Origin: Fusobacteriota bacterium
GTDB taxonomy: Bacteria > Fusobacteriota > Fusobacteriia > JAPLKR01
Assembly: GCA_026387965.1 (NCBI GenBank)
Contig: JAPLKR010000140.1
Location: forward strand, 1 to 10,900
Direction: 5' to 3'
DNA: 10,900 nt
Shown: piece after piece, positions 1 to 6,377 of the stretch
Layout of the letters: each line of letters starts with the position of its first letter
Numbering within the stretch: the stretch's first letter is position 1
Position numbers and translations under genes: made by a program
Notes under the pieces: generated by a model
What the model was told of the DNA's origin: nothing
Databases searched by the model: none
The model's input: only the letters and a program-made list of their open reading frames with translations

Positions 1-160
1 ACCTATTTATTTAAAAAAGAGAAGCTTTCAATAATTATTTTTCTGTCAAAGTTATAGGGGAATTAGCTATACCAAATAGAGAAAGAGATATTAACTGAGC
101 TGTTAGAAAATAAAAATATTAAGTAAAACTGGTAAAAATATCTTTTCCATCGCTTTGAGG
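1..160 (+). other. Upstream leader, possibly with decayed coding remnant
   Basis: This AT-rich stretch holds no intact gene. A short open frame runs from the window edge to a TAG at 55-57. Another frame is open from 15 to a TGA at 96-98 and reads roughly as a protein tail (VIGELAIPNRE at 51-83). A third frame, 67-126, ends KEILTELLENKNIK followed by TAA. Joining the second and third frames near position 80 would give a continuous protein-like C-terminus, so this could be the frameshifted end of an upstream gene. It could equally be chance reading of AT-rich DNA. I see no convincing hairpin terminator. In many Bacillota spoVG or purR lies upstream of glmU, but the readable residues do not match either of them to my eye. 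Confidence 0.25.
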
Positions 161-190
161 TTGTAAAATGATGCGCAAAAGTGATATACT
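161..190 (+). promoter_or_regulatory. Probable sigma-A promoter for the glmU operon
   Basis: A -35-like TTGTAA (161-166) is followed after 18 bases by a -10-like TATACT (185-190). The -10 box is preceded by TG at 182-183, giving an extended -10 element. Transcription would start near 196-198 and leave a leader of about 30 bases before the glmU ATG at 228. It is the only good promoter-like sequence I found ahead of the nine closely packed genes, so it may drive all of them. The call rests on consensus matching only. Confidence 0.5.
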
Positions 191-227
191 ATATATAATA
201 AAATTGGTTGAAGGGTGTGGGTTAACA

Positions 228-1583
228 ATGATAAAAGCCATTATTTTAGCAGCGGGAAAAGGGACCCGAATGAAATCAAATATTCCAAAGGTAATGCATA
301 AAGTAAATGGAATGCCGATGCTGGTAAGAATATTTAATACATTAAGTCAAGTTGGTATTTCCACAGAGAATTTAATTACCGTTTTGGGAGACAAAAAAGA
401 GTATATTATAAAAAATATTTCTGAAATTTCTTATGTTGTTCAAGAGGAACAACTTGGTACGGGGCATGCAGTAAAGATAGCTAAAAAATATTTTGAAAAT
501 TTTGATGGTGGCGTGATCATCACTTATGGAGATGCCCCGTTGATTAAAAAATCAACCTATGAAAAACTAATATTTGATTTTAACAAAGGTCAATCAGGAG
601 CGGTTATTGTAACGACACACCTTGAAAACCCTTTTGGATATGGCAGAGTTATAAAAAATGCACAAGGTGAAGTTGAGCGCGTGGTTGAGGAAAAAGATGC
701 TTCAGTTCAGGAAAAAAAAATCACTGAAATTAATACTGGACTATATTGTATAAATGCTAAAAAATTAGCCTATTATATTGAGCAGGTAAAAAACAATAAT
801 GTGAAAAATGAGTATTATCTAACGGATGTGGTTGAATTAATGTACCAGGCAGGTGAAGGTGTAAGTACATTGGAAATTGAAGAATTCGAACAAATGGTTG
901 GAGTGAATGATAAAGTTCAACTTGCTGAAGTTAGTGAAGTGTTAAGACGTGAAAAGAATCGTGAACTCATGGAAAGTGGTGTGATTTTAATTGACCCGAG
1001 TCATACTTACATTGAAGAGAGCGTTCAAATAGGGCAAGATACAGTAGTGTATCCAAATACGTTTATTACGGGAGATACACACATTGGAACGAATACAGTT
1101 ATTCTTGAGGGCTCAAGAATTGAAAATTCTAAAATTGGTTCACATGTTAAAATAAAATCCTCTGTAATTGAAGAGAGTATTGTAGAAGATTATAGTGATG
1201 TAGGGCCATTTGCCCACTTAAGACCACTAGCGCACCTGAAAGAGCATGTGCATGTCGGAAATTTTGTTGAAGTGAAAAAGTCGACGCTTGAAAAAGGAGT
1301 TAAATGTGGACACTTAACTTACATCGGCGATGCGAGTGTTGGAGAAGGTACAAATATTGGGTGTGGGACGATTACGTGTAATTACGATGGAAAGAAAAAG
1401 TACCAAACGATTATTGGAAAAAATAATTTTATTGGAAGTGATACTAAATTTGTTGCACCAGTAAAAACTGGCGATAACGTACTTGTTGGTGCAGGTACAG
1501 TTTTGAATAGAGACATACCTTCAGATTGCTTAGTAGTGGGAAGACCAGCGCTTACAGTAAAAGAAAACTATTTCAAAAAATAA
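228..1583 (+). CDS. glmU: Bifunctional UDP-GlcNAc pyrophosphorylase / glucosamine-1-phosphate acetyltransferase
   Basis: GlmU makes UDP-N-acetylglucosamine in the cytoplasm for peptidoglycan and teichoic acid synthesis. It acetylates glucosamine-1-phosphate with acetyl-CoA, then transfers UMP from UTP and releases pyrophosphate. The 451-residue length is normal for the family. The N-terminal uridyltransferase domain (about 1-228) has the LAAGKGTRM loop near residue 8, QLGTGHA at 75-81, YGDAPL at 100-105, NTG at 169-171 and GVND at 225-228. The C-terminal part is a left-handed beta-helix of hexapeptide repeats carrying GPFAHLRP (326-333) and HLTYIGD, whose His362 matches the catalytic base of the acetyltransferase. 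I chose the ATG at 228 because homologues begin right at this MIKAIILAAG block. The in-frame ATG at 168 lies inside the predicted promoter. A modest site, AAGGGTG, lies at 211-217. First gene of the operon; prs follows 17 bases on. Confidence 0.97.
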   Translation: MIKAIILAAGKGTRMKSNIPKVMHKVNGMPMLVRIFNTLSQVGISTENLITVLGDKKEYIIKNISEISYVVQEEQLGTGHAVKIAKKYFENFDGGVIITYGDAPLIKKSTYEKLIFDFNKGQSGAVIVTTHLENPFGYGRVIKNAQGEVERVVEEKDASVQEKKITEINTGLYCINAKKLAYYIEQVKNNNVKNEYYLTDVVELMYQAGEGVSTLEIEEFEQMVGVNDKVQLAEVSEVLRREKNRELMESGVILIDPSHTYIEESVQIGQDTVVYPNTFITGDTHIGTNTVILEGSRIENSKIGSHVKIKSSVIEESIVEDYSDVGPFAHLRPLAHLKEHVHVGNFVEVKKSTLEKGVKCGHLTYIGDASVGEGTNIGCGTITCNYDGKKKYQTIIGKNNFIGSDTKFVAPVKTGDNVLVGAGTVLNRDIPSDCLVVGRPALTVKENYFKK

Positions 1584-1588
1584 TATTT

Positions 1589-1594
1589 AAGGAG
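1589..1594 (+). promoter_or_regulatory. Ribosome binding site that sets the prs GTG start
   Basis: A perfect AAGGAG lies 6 bases before the GTG at 1601. It decides the start of prs. The alternative upstream ATG at 1526 would overlap the end of glmU by 58 bases and add 25 residues with no family counterpart. Confidence 0.8.
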
Positions 1595-1600
1595 TCTAAA

Positions 1601-2563
1601 GTGAAACATTTTAATGGAAGATTATTTTCAGGAAGTGCCAGTAGAATGCTTGCCGAGAGAATTGCGAGGTGTCTAGGAGTTGAACTTGGAAATCTTTCTA
1701 TTTCTCAATTTAAAGATGGCGAAACGAGCCTACATTTTAAAGAGTCTATTAGAGGCCAAAAAGTATTTTTAGTACAATCAACTTCTAATCCAGTAAATGA
1801 AAAACTTATGGAACTTCTTGTAGCTATAGATGCTGCAAAGCGGGCTTCAGCTGAGGAAATAATCGTAGTTATACCTTATTTTGGCTACGCAAGGCAAGAT
1901 AGAAAAGCAGGACCAAGAGAGCCGATTACTGCTAAGTTAGTAGCCAATCTTTTAACAACTGCCGGGGCAGACAGAGTGATTACAATGGATCTTCATGCTG
2001 CGCAAATCCAAGGATTTTTTGACATTCCAGTAGATGATATGCAAGGGCTGCCGCTGATAGCGAGTTATCTCATTAGAAAAGGGTATATGGATGATAATGT
2101 AGTAGTAGTGTCACCAGATCTTGGTGGCGTTAAGAGAGCACGTGGTTTAGCAGAAAGACTACATGCCAATTTAGCTATTATTGACAAACGTCGTCCCAAA
2201 CCGAATGTTTCGGAAATAATGAATGTAATCGGTGATGTTCAAGGTAAAGTAGCTATTTTCATTGATGATATGATTGATACCGGAGGTACTATTGTGAATG
2301 CTGTGAATGGTATTTTAGATCGTGGGGCAAAAGAGGCTATTATTTGCTGTACTCATGCGGTTTTTTCTGATCCTGCTGTTGAAAAGCTTTCTTCATCAAG
2401 GGCATGTGAAGTTATTATTACAGATACGATTGAACTGCCATTAGACAAACGTTTCGACAAATTAACCATTCTATCTGTTGATAAAATGTTAGCAGAGTGT
2501 ATGAGACGAATTAATAATAAAGAATCCATCAGTGGGCTTTTTAACGAAAAAAGCAAGAGCTAA
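1601..2563 (+). CDS. prs: Ribose-phosphate pyrophosphokinase (PRPP synthetase)
   Basis: Prs transfers pyrophosphate from ATP to ribose-5-phosphate. The product, PRPP, feeds purine, pyrimidine, NAD, histidine and tryptophan synthesis. From the GTG start the protein has 320 residues, the usual class I length. Visible hallmarks are FSGSAS near the N-terminus, SISQFKDGET, the ATP-binding FGYARQDR at about 94-101, MDLHA at 129-133 with the catalytic His at about 132, DLGGVKRA at 173-180, the flexible loop KRRPKPN at 196-202, and the PRPP/ribose-phosphate loop FIDDMIDTGGT at about 220-230. All of these look intact. GTG is supported by the AAGGAG six bases upstream and by alignment to family N-termini. 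glmU-prs is a classical Bacillota pair; both products supply cell-wall and nucleotide precursors. The next gene starts 12 bases downstream. Confidence 0.96.
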   Translation: MKHFNGRLFSGSASRMLAERIARCLGVELGNLSISQFKDGETSLHFKESIRGQKVFLVQSTSNPVNEKLMELLVAIDAAKRASAEEIIVVIPYFGYARQDRKAGPREPITAKLVANLLTTAGADRVITMDLHAAQIQGFFDIPVDDMQGLPLIASYLIRKGYMDDNVVVVSPDLGGVKRARGLAERLHANLAIIDKRRPKPNVSEIMNVIGDVQGKVAIFIDDMIDTGGTIVNAVNGILDRGAKEAIICCTHAVFSDPAVEKLSSSRACEVIITDTIELPLDKRFDKLTILSVDKMLAECMRRINNKESISGLFNEKSKS

Positions 2564-2575
2564 AAAGGAGACGCT

Positions 2576-3583
2576 ATGTCAGAACTTAGAAAAGACCCTG
2601 TTAGTAGAAGATGGGTAATATTTTCACCAGACAGAGCACATCGCCCAGTAGATGTAAAGCCGAAAGCGGAAGAGAATATGCAAGAGGATATCAAAAATTG
2701 TCCTTTTTGTGAAGGAAAAGAAAAAACATCAGGAGCGGAAATTTTAGCTTATGATAAAGTTCTTGGACGAAAACCGAATACGCCTGGATGGTGGGTTAGA
2801 GTACTTGAAAATAAATATCCTGCTTTAGAGAGTAGAGAGACCTTAGAGAAAACAGCTGAAGGAATCTATGATTGGATGAATGATTTAGGAAGACACGAAA
2901 TTATCGTAGAAACACCGAATCACTTTATTCAACTCCCGGAACTTACGGAAGAAGAGATTGAAAAAGTTTTACTTTCATTCAAGGAGAGATACTATAATAT
3001 TAAAAACAATCCACATATAGAATATATTTTAATTTTTAAAAATTATGGAAAAGAGGCAGGGGCATCACTTCAGCACTCTCATTCACAGTTGATTGCAACA
3101 CCTGTTGTTCCAAATCGCATTAAAGAAGAAATAAAAAATTCTCATGAGTATTATACGTTTAGAGACCGTTGTATTTTTTGTGATATTGTAACACAGGAAC
3201 TCTCTTCAAAAAAACGTATAATTGAAGAAAATCAAGATTTTGTATCATTTGTATTCTATGCAGGAAGATTCCCTTATGAAACATGGATACTGCCAAAGGA
3301 GCATGCATCAAATTTTGAAGATACTTCGATTGAAAAAATTAGGAGTCTATCAGAGATTCTAAAAAAGACGTTGTCTAAAATACAAAAGGCACTTAATGAT
3401 ACGCCATATAACTTGGTATTTCATACCCTTCCAGTTAAAATGAAGGATAAAGAATATTACCATTGGCATATTGAAATCATGCCAAAAACTACACGTGTAG
3501 CAGGATTTGAATGGGGATCTGGTTTTTATATTAACCCAATACTTCCAGAAGATGCGGCTAAAATATTAAATAGTATGGAGTAA
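2576..3583 (+). CDS. galT: GalT-like hexose-1-phosphate nucleotidylyltransferase (HIT superfamily)
   Basis: This resembles COG1085 galactose-1-phosphate uridylyltransferases, which swap a nucleotide between UDP-glucose and a sugar-1-phosphate through a histidine-nucleotide intermediate. The N-terminus, SELRKDPVSRRWVIFSPDRA, is typical. Likely zinc ligands are the CPFC pair at 42-45, with a second CIFC pair at 199-202. The GWWVRVLENKYPAL segment (71-84) and GRHEIIVETPNH (105-116) are diagnostic of the family. The active-site triad is H167-x-H169-x-Q171, read as HSHSQ, with H169 the expected nucleophile; a HWHIEIMP block follows at 296-303. Length 335 is normal. HSHSQ rather than the HPHGQ of E. 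coli GalT also occurs in ADP-glucose phosphorylases, so the true substrate may be an ADP-sugar. The family call is firm and the symbol is tentative. An AAGGAG at 2565-2570 precedes the ATG. No galK or galE lies next to it; a ROK sugar kinase lies four genes on. Confidence 0.85.
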   Translation: MSELRKDPVSRRWVIFSPDRAHRPVDVKPKAEENMQEDIKNCPFCEGKEKTSGAEILAYDKVLGRKPNTPGWWVRVLENKYPALESRETLEKTAEGIYDWMNDLGRHEIIVETPNHFIQLPELTEEEIEKVLLSFKERYYNIKNNPHIEYILIFKNYGKEAGASLQHSHSQLIATPVVPNRIKEEIKNSHEYYTFRDRCIFCDIVTQELSSKKRIIEENQDFVSFVFYAGRFPYETWILPKEHASNFEDTSIEKIRSLSEILKKTLSKIQKALNDTPYNLVFHTLPVKMKDKEYYHWHIEIMPKTTRVAGFEWGSGFYINPILPEDAAKILNSME

Positions 3584-3585
3584 AA

Positions 3586-4161
3586 ATGTCTCAAATAGAA
3601 ATAGCCGTTTCATTATTAATACAAGAAGAAATTATTGCATTTCCAACAGATACCGTATATGGAGTTGCGGCTCTAGCAAGTTCGATAAATGCAATAGAAA
3701 AAATTTATGAGATTAAGGGCAGAGATAAAGACAAGCCATTGATTGCCATGGTGCCTGAAGAATTTGATATTGAACAGCTTATCGAAGTTCCAAAAGAGTT
3801 CGTAAACGAGATTAGGCATCTCATTAAAAATCATTGGCCTGGAGAGTTAACTTTAATTTTTAAGATGAAAAAAAATCCGTATATTGTTTTAAACTACGAT
3901 ACTTTAGGAATTAGAATACCAAATCATAAAGTAGCATTAGAAGTTATTAATAAGATAGGGGTTCCTATTTTTGTTACGAGCGCTAATCGTTCAGGAGAAC
4001 CTTCAAGTGTAACGCAAGAAGAAGTTGAAAAATCGTTAGGTAGAGAGCTTTCGTTGGTGTGTAGTGGCGATTGTGGAAGCGGAATTGCTTCAACAATAGT
4101 AAGCTATATAGAGGGAAAACGCACAATTATTCGACAGGGAAATATTATAGTAAACACATAG
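3586..4161 (+). CDS. tsaC: Threonylcarbamoyl-AMP synthase, YrdC/Sua5 family
   Basis: The product makes threonylcarbamoyl-AMP from threonine, bicarbonate and ATP, releasing pyrophosphate. This is the first step of the essential tRNA t6A37 modification, completed by TsaD, TsaB and TsaE. At 191 residues it consists of the YrdC domain alone, without the C-terminal Sua5 domain. Seen motifs are AFPTDTVYGVAA near residue 18, the K-G-R-x-K-x-K-P-L nucleotide-binding stretch (IKGRDKDKPLIAMV), WPGELTLIF, DTLGIRIPNH and the serine/asparagine block VTSANRSGEPS. All core residues look intact. The gene starts only 2 bases after the galT-like stop, and its GGAG lies inside the end of that gene (3577-3580), so translation is probably coupled. 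The symbols tsaC and ywlC are both used for such proteins. Confidence 0.93.
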   Translation: MSQIEIAVSLLIQEEIIAFPTDTVYGVAALASSINAIEKIYEIKGRDKDKPLIAMVPEEFDIEQLIEVPKEFVNEIRHLIKNHWPGELTLIFKMKKNPYIVLNYDTLGIRIPNHKVALEVINKIGVPIFVTSANRSGEPSSVTQEEVEKSLGRELSLVCSGDCGSGIASTIVSYIEGKRTIIRQGNIIVNT

Positions 4162-4174
4162 AAAGAGGAAGAAA

Positions 4175-4687
4175 ATGGCTAAACAAACGGTAAATCCAGG
4201 GAGAATTAATAACCTTGAGATGATGAATCAATATAAACAGATGAGTATGGCATCAAGTATGCTAAAAATTGGTAAAAGTAAAAGAAAATACGAAATTCAT
4301 TTAAGCTCTAAAAGTAAAAAACTTGTTGGGACACTGGCGAAAGAGATGAAAAAACAAATGGCTGGTCAACTTGGAGAAAAGCATACTGAGGGAATCAAAC
4401 TATTTCTTGATTATTTAGAACTTGAGTGTGCAGTAATTAAAAAACCTAAAGTTAAAATGACAAAAGAAGAGAAAACTAAAGCTAAAAAATCTACAAAAGT
4501 TAAAGCGAATACACCAGAAATTTTAAAGGTAAGTTTTGAAGAATTAGATTTTCTAAAAACGAGTGTGTCGAGTTCAGTAACTGAAATGAATAAAATGACG
4601 TTTAAGTGGTATTCGCTTCTTAAAAAGTTATCACTACGTTTAAGCAGAAAACAGATTCATATTCTACTTAAAGAAATAAAAAAGTAG
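4175..4687 (+). CDS. Hypothetical lysine-rich basic protein
   Basis: I do not recognise this 170-residue protein. About 35 residues are lysine (roughly 20%), and aspartate is rare, so it should be strongly basic. There is no signal peptide or membrane segment. It looks like two short helical segments. The first covers about 40-85 and includes KSKKLVGTLAKEMKKQM and an LFLDYLELE stretch. The second covers about 112-170 and ends in a basic helix. They are joined by a low-complexity Lys/Thr/Ala/Glu linker (about 87-111). A GAGGA-type site in the 13-base gap before the ATG supports the start. The base composition matches its neighbours and it sits tightly inside the operon, so it is probably a real, expressed gene. 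Nucleic acid, ribosome or polyphosphate binding would fit its charge, but nothing in the sequence proves any of these. Confidence 0.8.
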   Translation: MAKQTVNPGRINNLEMMNQYKQMSMASSMLKIGKSKRKYEIHLSSKSKKLVGTLAKEMKKQMAGQLGEKHTEGIKLFLDYLELECAVIKKPKVKMTKEEKTKAKKSTKVKANTPEILKVSFEELDFLKTSVSSSVTEMNKMTFKWYSLLKKLSLRLSRKQIHILLKEIKK

Positions 4688-4690
4688 ACT

Positions 4691-4696
4691 AGGAGG
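4691..4696 (+). promoter_or_regulatory. Consensus ribosome binding site before a GTG start
   Basis: A perfect AGGAGG, 5 bases before the GTG at 4702, fixes the start of the radical SAM gene. The resulting N-terminus, QFLFGPVKSRRLG, matches the family opening FGPVxSRRLGxSLG, which supports the same start independently. Confidence 0.8.
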
Positions 4697-4701
4697 TAAG
4701 A

Positions 4702-5415
4702 GTGCAATTTCTATTTGGTCCCGTTAAGTCAAGACGACTTGGAAATTCATTAGGGGTTAATCTATTTAGTGAGAAACAGTGTAATTTAGATTGTCTTTAT
4801 TGTGAAGCGGGTAGAACAGTTAGGCCTCTCTGTGTAAATGAATATTATGTAGAGAGTTCTTCTTTCAAAGAGGAACTTTCTCTTTTTTTAAAAAATTGCA
4901 GTGAAGAACTCGACTATATTACTTTTTCGGGTATAGGTGAGCCGACTCTATGTGAAAATTTAGATGAATTTATTGAGATTATTAGAGAAGTGTCTCAGTG
5001 TAAAATTGGCGTTATTACCAATGGGATCTTACTTGGAAATAGTAAAATAATTGAAACACTTTTAAAAGTAGATATGGTGATGCCTTCTCTTGATAGTGCG
5101 TTAAAGAAAAGTTTTCAAAAAATCAATAGGCCATTTTCAAATATTGAAATTGATAAGCTTGTTGCCGATATTAAGCAGTTTGGAAATCTTTTTAAAGGTG
5201 AGTATTTTCTTGAAATAATGCTGCTTTCGGGGATTAATACATCAGCAAACGAGTTAAAAGCCTTAAAAAAAGCATCCGATTATATCGCTTCAGATAAAGT
5301 TTTTCTAAATGTATTAGATAGAATTCCGGCCTATACAGAGTCTAAAAAGTTAACACAAGTTGAGAAAAAAAATGTAAAGAAGATTTTCAGTTTGAAAAAT
5401 GAAATTTTATTATAA
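4702..5415 (+). CDS. Radical SAM protein, COG0731-like, substrate unknown
   Basis: A cytoplasmic iron-sulfur enzyme that should cleave S-adenosylmethionine to start radical chemistry. The cluster motif is C27-x3-C31-x2-C34 (CNLDCLYC). It is preceded by FGPVKSRRLGNSLGVNL (about 5-21), the signature opening of the COG0731 group, which also contains the wybutosine-type tRNA enzymes. SAM-binding features are SGIGEPTL (76-83) and VITNG (104-108); a PSLDSA block follows at about 128-133. At 237 residues it is a minimal partial barrel with a short C-terminal tail and no extra cluster domain, shorter than Tyw1 proteins. Bacterial members have no firmly assigned substrate that I know of. The gene sits 14 bases after the lysine-rich gene and 17 bases before the ROK kinase. 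A tRNA or nucleotide substrate is possible given tsaC nearby, but this is guesswork. Confidence 0.87.
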   Translation: MQFLFGPVKSRRLGNSLGVNLFSEKQCNLDCLYCEAGRTVRPLCVNEYYVESSSFKEELSLFLKNCSEELDYITFSGIGEPTLCENLDEFIEIIREVSQCKIGVITNGILLGNSKIIETLLKVDMVMPSLDSALKKSFQKINRPFSNIEIDKLVADIKQFGNLFKGEYFLEIMLLSGINTSANELKALKKASDYIASDKVFLNVLDRIPAYTESKKLTQVEKKNVKKIFSLKNEILL

Positions 5416-5432
5416 TCATAGGAGGCGTAAAA

Positions 5433-6374
5433 ATGTATATAGGTATTGATGTTGGCGGAACAAATATTACTGGCGGACTTTTTTCAGTTGAACATGAGAT
5501 ATTAAAACGCGCAAAGATGAAGTCTAGAGCCAAAGATGGAACAGCAGCTATTATGGAGCAGCTTTTTAAAGTGATTAGTGAGTTAAAAGGGCAAAGTAGT
5601 GAAGAAATACTAGGCATTGGGATTGGAATCGCAGGGATAATTGATAGTAAGGCAGGCATAGTACGCTCAAGTGCTAATATTGATGTAGTTAATTTTCCGC
5701 TAAAAGAGGTTGTAGAGGCTGAGTTTCATATTCCTACTTATATTGAAAATGATGTTAATGTGGGGGTGATTGGTGAGTGGAAATATGGAGGCGCAAAAGG
5801 GTACAGTAATATTGTTGGAATTTTTGTAGGAACCGGAATTGGTGGTGGATTGGTTTTAGAGGGCAAACTCTATACAGGAAAAATTGGAGCTGCGGGAGAG
5901 ATTGGACACATTCCAATTGATATGAATGGTCCATACTGTGGATGTGGTTCAAAAGGCTGTATTGAGGCATATGCCTCTAAAACAGGCATGGAACAATATA
6001 TTAACGCACTCATTAAACATCAGCATAAAAGTTCTTTTTTAACACGTGTAGAAGAGAATAATGGAAGGCTTAAAAGTGGTTATCTTGTAGAAGCAATAAG
6101 AGTTAAGGACACATATGCGATTGAAGTATTAGACTACGCAATGGAAAAACTTGGTGTTGGAATTGCGGGGGTTATTAATCTCCTTAATCCTGATTTAGTA
6201 GTTCTTGGAGGCGGAGTGATGGAGGCATTAGGAGATTATCTACTTCCTAAAATTCAAGCCTCTTGCGAAAAATATTCGATGCCTGAGCTCTATAAATCTA
6301 CTCAGTTTAAAATGGCCACTTTAGGGGATGATTCTGGAATTTATGGTGCAATGAATATTGCAAGTCAGAGGTAA
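5433..6374 (+). CDS. ROK-family sugar kinase, probable glucokinase
   Basis: Phosphorylates a hexose, probably glucose, with ATP in the cytoplasm. The 313-residue protein is a kinase-only ROK member with no DNA-binding N-terminus. The ATP phosphate loop IDVGGTNITGG lies at 5-15. The END motif at 105-107 carries the catalytic Asp107. GTGIGGGLVLEGKLYTG lies at 133-149. GEIGH at 155-159 with C169, C171 and C176 (CGCGSKGC) forms the ROK zinc site, and the LGGGVME adenosine-side segment is at about 258-264. All catalytic and zinc residues are present. An AGGAGG at 5420-5425, seven bases before the ATG, supports the start. ROK members also act on fructose, mannose, allose or N-acetylmannosamine, so glucose is the most likely but not the only candidate. 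With the GalT-like gene it suggests sugar-phosphate handling in this operon. Confidence 0.9.
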   Translation: MYIGIDVGGTNITGGLFSVEHEILKRAKMKSRAKDGTAAIMEQLFKVISELKGQSSEEILGIGIGIAGIIDSKAGIVRSSANIDVVNFPLKEVVEAEFHIPTYIENDVNVGVIGEWKYGGAKGYSNIVGIFVGTGIGGGLVLEGKLYTGKIGAAGEIGHIPIDMNGPYCGCGSKGCIEAYASKTGMEQYINALIKHQHKSSFLTRVEENNGRLKSGYLVEAIRVKDTYAIEVLDYAMEKLGVGIAGVINLLNPDLVVLGGGVMEALGDYLLPKIQASCEKYSMPELYKSTQFKMATLGDDSGIYGAMNIASQR

Positions 6375-6377
6375 TCG

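Noticed and set aside
168-227. Longer glmU start at ATG 168 adding 20 residues
   Set aside because: It lies inside the predicted promoter, has no ribosome binding site, and the extra residues precede the normal family N-terminus that begins at 228.
712-720. A9 tract inside glmU as a phase-variation switch
   Set aside because: It encodes ordinary Glu-Lys-Lys in an AT-rich gene and glmU is essential, so on/off switching is unlikely; single A or T runs of this length are expected here (a T8 also occurs in ppk1 at 8801-8808).
1526-1600. Longer prs start at ATG 1526
   Set aside because: It overlaps the glmU end, adds 25 residues unlike any PRPP synthetase, and ignores the perfect AAGGAG placed for the GTG at 1601.
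2353-2556. Minus-strand open frame inside prs, and similar ones inside ppk1, ppx-like and ROK genes
   Set aside because: These lie wholly or mostly within well-supported plus-strand genes, have no recognisable motifs, and show composition typical of antisense shadows.
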